Part shown: one piece after another, positions 1 through 5,356 of the stretch
Layout: each line of letters begins with the position of its first letter
Position numbering within the stretch: the first letter of the stretch is position 1
DNA from: Candidatus Iainarchaeum sp.
GTDB lineage: Archaea > B1Sed10-29
Assembly: GCA_003551125.1 (NCBI GenBank)
Contig: PULY01000007.1
Location: forward strand, 1 to 8,388
Reading direction: 5' to 3'
Length of the DNA: 8,388 bases
Notes under the pieces: generated by a model
What the model was told of the DNA's origin: nothing
The model's input: the letters and a program-made list of their open reading frames with translations, nothing else
Database searches by the model: none
Program-made: the position numbers and the translations under genes

Positions 1-35
1 GAAAGATAAAGAAAAAGACAAAAAATAAAAACATA

Positions 36-200
36 ATGAGAAGTTCAGAGATAATAGCAATAGCCTACGAAGACGGTTACTTCTCAGAAAGAAGCAAAGA
101 ATTACTTGAAGGAAGCCTATACGCGGCAAAATTTGCGGGATGTGGGATAAAATCTCAAGAAATAAGAGAATATTTACATTTACTCGAGGGAAAAAAATAA
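36..200 (+). CDS. small hypothetical protein (54 aa)
   Basis: This short frame runs from ATG at 36 to TAA at 198-200. It is not Lys-rich like its neighbours: it has a mixed composition with an N-terminal segment SSEIIAIAYEDGYFSE and a C-terminal helix-like segment ending REYLHLLEGKK. Codon choice (AGA, ATA, GAA) matches the other genes. The frame stays open to the left edge with Lys/Asn-rich codons and no clear ribosome binding site precedes the ATG, so the start is uncertain and a longer or leaderless product is possible. A stop at 26-28 in another frame, after a Lys/Asp-rich reading, could be the tail of an upstream gene. I do not recognise a family. It lies in the same direction as the three following genes, 35 bp before the next start. 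Confidence 0.5.
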   Translation: MRSSEIIAIAYEDGYFSERSKELLEGSLYAAKFAGCGIKSQEIREYLHLLEGKK

Positions 201-235
201 AACAAATGAAACAAAAAAAATATATAGGTGATAAA

Positions 236-391
236 ATGGTATTCAAAAGCACAAGTAAAAAAATAGAAAATCTACAGAAAAGGAAAAATAAACACAGAGG
301 AGAAAATCCGAGGAAAGTAGATAAAATACAAAGAAAAATAGGTAAACTAAGAAAAAAAGAAAAAAAAGAAAGAGAAAGTTTTGAATTTTGA
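236..391 (+). CDS. small basic hypothetical protein (51 aa)
   Basis: The start is ATG 236, preceded by GGTGAT at 227-232 with good spacing. The frame is open upstream to an ATG at 140, but that overlaps the preceding small gene and has no ribosome binding site. The product is extremely rich in Lys, Arg and Glu, has no hydrophobic segment, and reads as one charged helix (KVDKIQRKIGKLRKKEKK near residues 28-45). High positive charge and position before an RNA methyltransferase gene are compatible with nucleic-acid or ribosome association, but this is only inference. The next gene starts 12 bp after its stop. No family is recognised. Confidence 0.6.
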   Translation: MVFKSTSKKIENLQKRKNKHRGENPRKVDKIQRKIGKLRKKEKKERESFEF

Positions 392-403
392 AGGAATGAT
401 AAA

Positions 404-730
404 ATGTCAATAAAAAGAAAAAAGGAAGCTAGAAAACCTTCCAAAAGACCAGTAAAAGAATCTGTAGAGCATTTAATGAAAAGAAAAGGTATAAAAAGAT
501 TTCCAAAGCCAATTCAGGAAAAAATCAAGGAAATAATAGAAAAATCAACGGGTAGAAAAGCGGAAAGCGTTGAAAAAGAAATAGAAGAAATGAAAGAAAA
601 AATAGGAAAAGCAATCGTTGAAGAAGAAGCAAAAAGCTTTGAATCAACAGGTCTAACAAAAGAGGATATGGAAGCAATTGTGGAAGTAGGAAAGAGACTA
701 AGAGAAAAAAATAAGAAAGGTAAGAAATAA
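404..730 (+). CDS. Lys/Glu-rich helical hypothetical protein (108 aa)
   Basis: ATG at 404 follows the purine-rich GGAATGAT at 393-400, a reasonable archaeal ribosome binding site. The first 35 residues are strongly basic (SIKRKKEARKPSKRPVKES). The rest is amphipathic Glu/Lys helix, including SVEKEIEEMKEKIGKAIVEEEAKSF, then a short LTKEDMEAIVEVGKRLREK segment and a basic tail. It has no signal peptide or membrane helix, so it is probably cytoplasmic. Its stop TAA shares its last base with the ATG of trmJ (TAATG), which implies translational coupling and one transcript. The hydrophobic opposite-strand reading over this stretch is a mirror of the Lys/Glu codons and not a gene. Function unknown. 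Confidence 0.75.
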   Translation: MSIKRKKEARKPSKRPVKESVEHLMKRKGIKRFPKPIQEKIKEIIEKSTGRKAESVEKEIEEMKEKIGKAIVEEEAKSFESTGLTKEDMEAIVEVGKRLREKNKKGKK

Positions 731-1422
731 TGAAAGTAGTATTCGTGGAACCAGAAACTTCAGGGAACATAGGTGCTTTAGCAAGGGTTATGAGCAACTT
801 TGGAGAAAAAGAACTAATTCTAATAAATCCTCAATGCAAAGTTGAAACTGGAGAGACAATAGCGAGAGCAAAGCATGCTTATGAAATAGTTAAAAACGCT
901 AGAAGATTGAATAATCTAGAAGAAGTCAAAAAAGAAACAAATCAGATGATAGGCACCACGGGAAAAATACCTGATAACTACAACTGGAAAAGAACATATC
1001 TAACACCAGTTCAACTGCGTGAAAACATAAAAGAAACAAAAGGAGAGAGAGCTCTTATATTGGGAAGGGAAGGAAAAGGACTAACCAATGAAGAACTTGA
1101 AAAATGTGACGTAGTAGCACACATACCAACCGATAAAGATTATCCCATCATGAATATAACTCATGCAGCAACAGTATTCCTATATGAAATAGATAAAGCC
1201 AATAAAGAAATAGGAGAAGAACAGAAAAAAACTGAAGGATCCAAAGAAAAAGAGAAACTATTTGAATATATAGATAACATAATAGATAAGCTTGAAGAAA
1301 TAAAAAAACCAAAAGAAACAAAGGAAATAACTAGAAGAGTGCTTAATAAATCTTTCATGAAGAAAAAAGAATCATACGCACTTATAAACCTATTTAAAGA
1401 GATAAAAAAAGAGCTAGAATGA
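730..1422 (+). CDS. trmJ: tRNA (cytidine/uridine-2'-O-)-methyltransferase, TrmJ-type SPOUT enzyme
   Basis: SPOUT-class (SpoU/TrmH superfamily) S-adenosylmethionine-dependent 2'-O-ribose methyltransferase. Members of the TrmJ branch modify nucleotide 32 of tRNA anticodon loops. All three SpoU motifs are visible in the 230-residue product. Motif 1 is ETSGNIGALARVMSNFG (residues 9-25, with Asn13 and Arg19). Motif 2 is LILGREGKGLTNEE (109-122). Motif 3 is PIMNITHAATVFLYEI (139-154), which with motif 2 forms the knotted cofactor site. GTTGK at 75-79 matches the usual ATT-x-R-like segment. Residues 170-230 form a charged helical C-terminal extension typical of TrmJ. The length suits the family. The start overlaps the previous stop by one base, so it is the last gene of a short operon. 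The substrate (position 32, base preference) is inferred from the family. Confidence 0.92.
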   Translation: MKVVFVEPETSGNIGALARVMSNFGEKELILINPQCKVETGETIARAKHAYEIVKNARRLNNLEEVKKETNQMIGTTGKIPDNYNWKRTYLTPVQLRENIKETKGERALILGREGKGLTNEELEKCDVVAHIPTDKDYPIMNITHAATVFLYEIDKANKEIGEEQKKTEGSKEKEKLFEYIDNIIDKLEEIKKPKETKEITRRVLNKSFMKKKESYALINLFKEIKKELE

Positions 1423-1565
1423 CCAAAAAGAAAATCAAAAAGATATCTAATACATCCACTAACCAAAAAAAATGATAAACTATAACACCAAAACAAACAA
1501 CGACTCACGAAATCACGACGATCATCAAAAAACACAACCAAAAACAATCACCCCCCAACAAAACA

Positions 1566-1573
1566 TTTATAAA
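1566..1573 (+). promoter_or_regulatory. TATA box for the 1653 gene
   Basis: TTTATAAA lies in an otherwise A/C-rich spacer and matches the archaeal TATA consensus. Transcription would begin near 1597, giving a leader of about 55-60 nt before ATG 1653. A second A/T-rich stretch, TATATA at 1591-1596, is an alternative that would shorten the leader to about 30 nt. Confidence 0.6.
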
Positions 1574-1607
1574 TGACTTTTCTCTTATTCTATATACATC
1601 TAATAAT

Positions 1608-1624
1608 CTCCTGGTCTTCAGGAG
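1608..1624 (+). promoter_or_regulatory. leader hairpin upstream of the 1653 gene
   Basis: CTCCTG (1608-1613) and CAGGAG (1619-1624) form a perfect 6-bp stem around a 5-nt loop, GTCTT. It sits in the predicted 5' leader, 16 nt before the GGTGAG ribosome binding site at 1641-1646. The 3' arm itself resembles a Shine-Dalgarno core (AGGAG). It may be a simple leader structure or a regulatory element. There is no T run after it, so it does not look like a terminator. Confidence 0.4.
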
Positions 1625-1652
1625 AAACAACGGTGATGCAGGTGAGTAAAAT

Positions 1653-2066
1653 ATGCCGCTAATGAACAAAATAATGAAAAAATACGAACAAGAAGCCCAA
1701 GAAAAAATACTGGAAGCCCAACAAATGAAAAAGGAAAGAAAAGAAAAAGAATACGAAGGAAAAAACCATGCAGAGATACTACACGACCCCTATGCAGACG
1801 ATAATCAAGAAGAAGTAATAGAAACAGAAATAACGGACAGCAAAGAAAGAATCCTTCAAAACAGTGATATAGGAGAAAATCAAGCGAGCCAAGAAATAAT
1901 AGAAACAAGAGATGAAATAGAAAAACTATGTGAATCGCTTGAAAGAGCTAACAAAGTGCTTGAAGGATTAAAAGAAAAAACACATATCTTAGAAAGGGTT
2001 AAAGAATTTGAAGCAAGTGAAAATGGAGAAATAGAATCTCCAAAGGCACAGAAAATAGAAATATAA
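1653..2066 (+). CDS. hypothetical coiled-coil protein (137 aa)
   Basis: The start ATG 1653 has the best ribosome binding site of the plus-strand genes, GGTGAG at 1641-1646. The product is hydrophilic and acidic. An N-terminal helix (residues 4-40) is rich in Lys, Glu and Gln. A central Asp/Glu segment (HAEILHDPYADDNQEEVIE) follows. The C-terminal half has heptad-like spacing (EIEKLCESLERANKVLEGLKEKTHILERVKEF), which suggests a coiled coil. There is one Cys, no signal peptide and no membrane segment. It has its own promoter and a structured leader. A short membrane-protein gene follows 35 bp later. No family is recognised. Confidence 0.8.
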   Translation: MPLMNKIMKKYEQEAQEKILEAQQMKKERKEKEYEGKNHAEILHDPYADDNQEEVIETEITDSKERILQNSDIGENQASQEIIETRDEIEKLCESLERANKVLEGLKEKTHILERVKEFEASENGEIESPKAQKIEI

Positions 2067-2071
2067 AAAAG

Positions 2072-2079
2072 TATTTATT
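2072..2079 (+). promoter_or_regulatory. TATA box for the small membrane protein gene
   Basis: TATTTATT lies just after the stop of the preceding gene. Its centre is about 26 bp before ATG 2102, so transcription should start at or within a base or two of the start codon. This, with the absence of any Shine-Dalgarno-like sequence before the ATG, points to a leaderless mRNA. Confidence 0.55.
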
Positions 2080-2101
2080 GCACGAATAACCGTAAAAAAG
2101 C

Positions 2102-2305
2102 ATGGGCATAGTCAAGACAGTATTCAACGATATATTCAGTTCAATAGAAGACGTAGCCTCATTCATAATTCTATACACCCTGACTATCTTTACATTAGGA
2201 ATATTCTGGGGAGCTAGATTTTCCGGAAAAGAACAAATGTGGTGGCCAATATACTTGTTATTTATTGGACTACTGATAAAAGTGGTTAAAGATTGGTCCT
2301 CATAG
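2102..2305 (+). CDS. small two-helix membrane protein (67 aa)
   Basis: A 67-residue product with two hydrophobic segments: about residues 18-38 (ASFIILYTLTIFTLGIFWGA) and 47-63 (WWPIYLLFIGLLIKVV). They are joined by a short charged loop containing RFSGKEQ. The N-terminus is amphipathic (GIVKTVFNDIFSSIEDV). Both termini are probably on the same side of the membrane. ATG 2102 is chosen because the protein begins there naturally and the TATA box at 2072-2079 predicts a leaderless transcript. It faces the 3' end of the minus-strand sRNA. Family and function are not recognised. Confidence 0.7.
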   Translation: MGIVKTVFNDIFSSIEDVASFIILYTLTIFTLGIFWGARFSGKEQMWWPIYLLFIGLLIKVVKDWSS

Positions 2306-2329
2306 AAATTAATTCAAAACAACTGTAAA

Positions 2330-2393
2330 CACCGTTCAGAACTCAAAATCAATTTCATTGAAAATCAATCAGCCTGGTGTCTTCATCACGGTG
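2330..2393 (-). ncRNA. box C/D guide sRNA (2'-O-methylation guide)
   Basis: Read on the minus strand, all parts of an archaeal C/D sRNA are present within 64 nt. The terminal stem is CACCGU (2393-2388) with ACGGUG (2335-2330), fully complementary. A perfect box C GUGAUGA lies at 2389-2383, a box D' CUGA at 2372-2369, a degenerate C' (AUGAAAU, about 2358-2352) and a box D CUGA at 2339-2336. The first guide is AGACACCAGG before D'; the second is UGAUUUUGAGUU before D. By the N+5 rule (the target nucleotide pairs with the fifth base upstream of D), the second guide would direct methylation within a target such as AACUCAAA. That resembles a highly conserved stretch of 16S rRNA, around E. coli 908-915 from memory. 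The RNA lies 83 nt downstream of the 5S gene on the same strand and could be co-transcribed or use an A/T-rich promoter at 2418-2430. Confidence 0.85.
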
Positions 2394-2417
2394 CTAATTA
2401 TATTAAAATTCTACAAC

Positions 2418-2430
2418 TTAATAATTATTA
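2418..2430 (-). promoter_or_regulatory. possible TATA element of the C/D sRNA
   Basis: On the minus strand this reads TAATAATTATTAA and is centred about 30 nt before the predicted 5' end of the sRNA. The whole spacer is A/T-rich, so the match is weak evidence. Read-through from the 5S gene is the alternative. Confidence 0.3.
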
Positions 2431-2451
2431 CCTAAAAAAGACTTATCAAGC

Positions 2452-2462
2452 AAAAATAAAAA
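2452..2462 (-). terminator. T-run terminator after 5S rRNA
   Basis: On the minus strand, TTTTTATTTTT begins 15 nt after the 3' end of the 5S rRNA. Oligo-T tracts are sufficient to terminate archaeal RNA polymerase, so this is the likely end of the primary 5S transcript. Incomplete termination would allow read-through into the C/D sRNA. Confidence 0.5.
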
Positions 2463-2476
2463 CACATAAAGAGAAA

Positions 2477-2590
2477 CTTGGCAGCTTACCGCATTTCCCA
2501 CTAGAAAGCAGTACTCAGCCAGTCGCTGGAAGACTTAACTTCCGGGTTCGAAATGAGTCCGGGTGTTGCCCTTCCGCTATGGCCGCCAAG
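2477..2590 (-). rRNA. rrf: 5S ribosomal RNA
   Basis: Read on the minus strand, the sequence starts CUUGGCGGCCAUAGCGG and contains the conserved CCCGAA-like segment UUUCGAACCCGGAAGUUAAG and GCUGAGUACUG, all hallmarks of archaeal 5S rRNA. Helix I is exact: CUUGGCGGC at the 5' end (2590-2582) pairs over nine positions with GCUGCCAAG at the 3' end (2485-2477), with one G-U pair. This fixes the boundaries at about 114 nt, somewhat short of the usual 117-124 nt; the shortfall appears to lie in the helix IV/V arm. No 16S, 23S or tRNA gene is adjacent, so it is a stand-alone 5S gene. It is transcribed divergently from the flavoprotein gene at 2670. Confidence 0.95.
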
Positions 2591-2611
2591 CAATAAACTT
2601 TTTGACCCCCT

Positions 2612-2620
2612 CCTTAATAA
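2612..2620 (-). promoter_or_regulatory. TATA box for 5S rRNA, possibly shared with the divergent gene
   Basis: The minus strand reads TTTTATTAA about 22-30 nt before the 5' end of the 5S rRNA, the expected place for a TATA box. Its complement on the plus strand (CCTTAATAAAAG) lies about 50 bp before ATG 2670 and could also serve the flavoprotein gene, since only 79 bp separate the two genes. Confidence 0.55.
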
Positions 2621-2669
2621 AAGTTACTCTCAAAAACAATCAAACCAACAAATAAATCAGGTTGAAAAA

Positions 2670-3728
2670 ATGGATGTAAAAATAATAGGTGGAGGCATTA
2701 TAGGAACATATCTCGCTAAAAAACTCGGAGAAGGAACGGAGCTATGGGAAAAGAATGAAGAAGTGAAGAGAAAAACATGTGGTGGTCTCATATCAAAGAC
2801 AGGGTTACAGAGCTTGAATCTACCTTATAAGAAAGCCATTATGAATGAAGTTAAAGGAGCTAAAATAAAAGCTGGTGAAAGACAACTCACAATAAGTAAA
2901 GAAGAAACTCAGGCTTACGTACTTGACATGAAAAAAATGAAAAAGAAACTGAGAAAACAAGCAGTAAAAAAAGGAGTTGAATTGAAAACAGGAAAAACTT
3001 GGAAACCAAAGAAAAAAAATAATGAAAAAATACTGATTGGAGCGGATGGAGCAATATCACAGGTAGCAAAAGAAAAAAGTTTCATAAACCAGTTTTATTC
3101 AACTTATCAAATAATTACTGAAGCCAAAGTGGATTCAGATTACGTGGAACTTTACATGGGGAAGTACACTCCAAATTTCTTCGGATGGATAATACCTTTA
3201 AGTAAGGATAAAGCTAAAATAGGAATAGGAACATTCAATAAAAACCCTAAAAAAGCATTCAATGAATTCTTGAACTCAGAAGACATACAAATAGATAAGG
3301 ATAAAGTAGAAAGAGAAGAATCTGCACCTATACCAATATTTGATTCAAGCAAAAAGATAGTTGGGAGAAATTGGGCTTTAGTTGGAGATGCAGCTGGACA
3401 AAATAAAGCAACCACGGGAGGAGGAGTAGTAATAGGGTGTAAATCCGCTGAAAACTTATCCGAAGCAATTGAAGAGAAAAACCTCAAATCCTATATTAAA
3501 AAACAAAAAAAGATAAATAAAGACTTAAAAACACATTTAAAGATTAGGAAATATTTGAATAGAACAGATAAAGAAAGATTAATAGAGAAAATGAATAGAA
3601 AAGATGCTGATAAGATAATAGAGAAATATGGAGATATGGACCATCCTGAAAAACTTAAAAAAGAGATTCTGAAAAGACCTAGATTTTGGCTCATGGGTTT
3701 AGATTATTTGATAAAAAATAAGAAATAA
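2670..3728 (+). CDS. geranylgeranyl reductase family FAD-dependent oxidoreductase
   Basis: A flavoprotein of the geranylgeranyl reductase family, which in archaea reduces isoprenoid double bonds, notably in membrane ether lipids. The 352-residue product opens with a dinucleotide-binding fold: KIIGGGIIGTYLAKKL (4-19), with Glu27 ending the second strand. The family motif TCGGLIS follows at 36-42. LIGADGAISQVA (122-133) is the central DG motif. WALVGDAAGQNKATTGGGV (235-253) is the FAD-binding GD motif with the TTGGG loop typical of archaeal members. PNFFGWIIPL (168-177) corresponds to the substrate-side Trp/Pro segment. Start: ATG 2670 puts the nucleotide-binding motif at the N-terminus, with AGGTTG nearby. 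The frame is open upstream to 2553, but that would lie inside the 5S rRNA. The exact substrate (archaeal lipid, quinone or dolichol chain) cannot be read from sequence. Confidence 0.88.
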   Translation: MDVKIIGGGIIGTYLAKKLGEGTELWEKNEEVKRKTCGGLISKTGLQSLNLPYKKAIMNEVKGAKIKAGERQLTISKEETQAYVLDMKKMKKKLRKQAVKKGVELKTGKTWKPKKKNNEKILIGADGAISQVAKEKSFINQFYSTYQIITEAKVDSDYVELYMGKYTPNFFGWIIPLSKDKAKIGIGTFNKNPKKAFNEFLNSEDIQIDKDKVEREESAPIPIFDSSKKIVGRNWALVGDAAGQNKATTGGGVVIGCKSAENLSEAIEEKNLKSYIKKQKKINKDLKTHLKIRKYLNRTDKERLIEKMNRKDADKIIEKYGDMDHPEKLKKEILKRPRFWLMGLDYLIKNKK

Positions 3729-3749
3729 AATAATAAGAAAAAGGGTTTA

Positions 3750-3772
3750 GACGATGCTCATAGATCATCGTC
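3750..3772 (-). terminator. hairpin terminator of the secreted-protein/lipoprotein operon
   Basis: Perfect 7-bp inverted repeat: GACGATG (3750-3756) and CATCGTC (3766-3772) around a 9-nt loop. On the minus strand it overlaps the last codons and stop of the lipoprotein gene and is followed by a pyrimidine-rich run, CCCTTTTTCTTATTATTTTA. It lies between convergent genes, so it would end the minus-strand operon. No T run follows on the plus strand. Confidence 0.5.
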
Positions 3773-3985
3773 AACCGTGAATCCTTCGAGATCCAGATCC
3801 TCTAATTCCATTAAAACTGAATCCAAGGTTCTTTCAAGAGACTCCAATCTTTCTTCCATATCTTCATAAGTCTCTTCGTCTGGAATTGTTGGATCTTCCG
3901 GTTCCTCAGCAAATGGACCTATGCATCCTATACTAACTAACAGCACGCCGAGAATTACGAGAGGTATTAATTTTTTTATACTCAT
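3758..3985 (-). CDS. small acidic lipoprotein (75 aa)
   Basis: A predicted surface lipoprotein. A basic start (MSIKK) is followed by a hydrophobic segment (residues 6-19) and a lipobox-like VSIGC with Cys21 as the expected lipidated residue. Mature residues 22-75 are strongly acidic: a Pro/Glu/Asp linker (EEPEDPTIPDEETYED), then a short Leu-heptad helix (MEERLESLERTLDSVLMELE) that could form a coiled coil, and an Asp-rich tail. ATG 3985 is supported by GGAGGAGTGA inside the end of the upstream gene. The genes are 4 bp apart, so they are co-transcribed. The helix makes an interaction with the coiled-coil secreted protein upstream plausible, but that is inference. Confidence 0.8.
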   Translation of the reverse strand: MSIKKLIPLVILGVLLVSIGCIGPFAEEPEDPTIPDEETYEDMEERLESLERTLDSVLMELEDLDLEGFTVDDDL

Positions 3986-3989
3986 TTTA

Positions 3990-5288
3990 TCACTCCTCCG
4001 GTCCTCCTGCTTGCATTTGCTCTCTCAATTGTCTAGCTAGATTCTCTGAACTTTCTCTGTATTCTCTGAATTGATTTCTAATTTGTTCTATTTCTTGTTT
4101 AGCCTCTTCGTAGTTACCTTCATTTATTGCTTCTCTTGCTCTTTCCAAACCATTTTCTATTCCTTCTTGAGATGCTTCTGCTTCCGCTACATCTAATCCT
4201 GCTGCTCTAGCTGTTTCTATTAAGTTCTCAGTTTCTTGAGCTATTTCTTCTAATCTTTCTGTAGCTTCCTCATATTCCTGTGCTCTATCTTCTGGCTGTG
4301 CTTTCATTATTTCTAGCCATTTTTCTCTTATATTAGTGTTTACTTCTTGGATTTTTTCTCTATTTTGTTCTTCGTAGGCTTCTTCTAAATCTGTTTCCAT
4401 TTCTTTTAATTCACTTAAAACTGTTTCCATTTCACTGGTATCGAAACCTGCTTGTTCATATGCGTTTATCTTGTTTTCTGCTGCATTTATTCTGTTATTG
4501 AATACATTTAGAGCTGCACTCTTTACATTTTCCCACGCTTCAGCTCTCACTACTTGCATTTGTTCTTGGGCTTCTTGAGCTTTTTCTCTGGCGCTTGCTT
4601 GAATTTCTTCCGCATCTTCACCTGCAACTGCTTGGAATTCCTCTCTGAATTGCTGTGCTTTTTCTTTCATTTCTTGAGCTCTTTCTTCAGGATTTTCAGC
4701 TCTGTATGTTTCCATGTAGTGCTCTGAAACTTCGTTTAGTGTTCTATTAAGTTCTTCTACGTCTTTTCCTCTTTCTCTTAATTCATTGATTTTTTCTCTT
4801 CCTTCCGTAACGAAATTGTCGTATGCGTAGTCGTATCTGCTTGCTTTTGCTTGTTGTACCTGCATTCTCATTTTTTCTGATGGGTTTTGTTCTTCTTCAA
4901 TTCTTTGCCTAGTTTGGTTTTTTATATTTCTTACTTCTACTCTTACTACATCTTCCACTTGTACTCCTATTTGTCTTGCTATTCCTGAGATCTCTTCTCC
5001 TGATATATTCTGTCCGTTTATCATTTCATGTATCTCTTCTACTTTTTCACCTACAATTCCTTTTACTCTTTCTCCAATTCCTTGACCTCTTCCTTCAGTT
5101 GGATCTATCTCTGGAATATACTCTTCTCCATTTTCAGGCAAGTATTCTTCTCCGCTTGGTGCTTGATTTTCTTGTTCATTATTTGTTCTGTTAATTGGTG
5201 GTCCTTGTGCCAAAACTACTGTGGCTGAAATTAAAGACACTGAAATTATTAAGGCAGCGACCACGGAAACCATCTTTTTCATATTCAT
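3990..5288 (-). CDS. secreted alpha-helical repeat protein (432 aa)
   Basis: A large exported protein. The start ATG 5288 is set by GGAGGTG six bases upstream; a GTG at 5297 falls inside that Shine-Dalgarno site and is rejected. Residues 1-28 form a Sec signal peptide (NMKKMVSVV, a hydrophobic core, cleavage after VLAQG or nearby). Residues 29-75 are a Pro/Glu/Asn-rich linker. From about 85 to the end the protein is almost entirely Glu/Gln/Arg/Ala helix. Three degenerate units share a helix, then a G-x-D turn, then two helices: ERGKDVEELNRTLNEV (from 173), QAGFDTSEMETVLSEL (from 279) and AAGLDVAEAEASQEGI (from 362). Each is followed by AYxxxNxExxQE-like and IRExxxE-like segments. There are several N-x-S/T sequons and no C-terminal membrane anchor. 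It heads the operon with the lipoprotein. Family not recognised; an envelope scaffold or stress-type extracytoplasmic protein is possible. Confidence 0.85.
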   Translation of the reverse strand: MNMKKMVSVVAALIISVSLISATVVLAQGPPINRTNNEQENQAPSGEEYLPENGEEYIPEIDPTEGRGQGIGERVKGIVGEKVEEIHEMINGQNISGEEISGIARQIGVQVEDVVRVEVRNIKNQTRQRIEEEQNPSEKMRMQVQQAKASRYDYAYDNFVTEGREKINELRERGKDVEELNRTLNEVSEHYMETYRAENPEERAQEMKEKAQQFREEFQAVAGEDAEEIQASAREKAQEAQEQMQVVRAEAWENVKSAALNVFNNRINAAENKINAYEQAGFDTSEMETVLSELKEMETDLEEAYEEQNREKIQEVNTNIREKWLEIMKAQPEDRAQEYEEATERLEEIAQETENLIETARAAGLDVAEAEASQEGIENGLERAREAINEGNYEEAKQEIEQIRNQFREYRESSENLARQLREQMQAGGPEE

Positions 5289-5338
5289 ATGGGACACCTC
5301 CTAAGTATCTTATTTACATAGAAACTTATTTATTCACA

Positions 5339-5346
5339 TTTATAAA
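5339..5346 (-). promoter_or_regulatory. TATA box for the secreted-protein/lipoprotein operon
   Basis: TTTATAAA on the minus strand, preceded by purines (AAAGG) that fit a B-recognition element. Transcription would start near 5315, leaving a leader of about 27 nt that carries the strong GGAGGTG site at 5295-5301. The palindrome at 5357-5366 lies 10 bp upstream of this box. Confidence 0.7.
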
Positions 5347-5356
5347 CCTTTCACCG

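Noticed and set aside
525..797. Hydrophobic Leu/Phe-rich minus-strand frame
   Set aside because: It is the mirror of Lys/Glu codons in the plus-strand 404-730 gene and crosses into trmJ; no ribosome site or family resemblance.
1500..1535. TTGATGA on the minus strand as a second C/D box RNA
   Set aside because: No CUGA box lies at a suitable distance and there is no terminal stem.
1161..1547. 128-residue minus-strand frame overlapping the end of trmJ
   Set aside because: Low-complexity Ser/Phe/Leu reading antisense to a well supported gene.
1618..1908. 96-residue minus-strand frame with a hydrophobic Leu/Phe-rich reading
   Set aside because: Antisense shadow of the Glu/Lys-rich coiled-coil gene; no promoter or ribosome site.
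2530..2562. GGGTTCGAAA looked like the T-arm of a tRNA
   Set aside because: No acceptor or anticodon stems fit around it; the whole stretch is 5S rRNA on the other strand.
3152..3487. 111-residue minus-strand frame inside the flavoprotein gene
   Set aside because: It runs antisense to conserved FAD-binding motifs; no independent support.
4976..5228. Two plus-strand Leu/Phe/Ser-rich frames with membrane-like composition
   Set aside because: Both are antisense to the secreted helical protein, whose Glu/Gln/Arg codons produce such readings.
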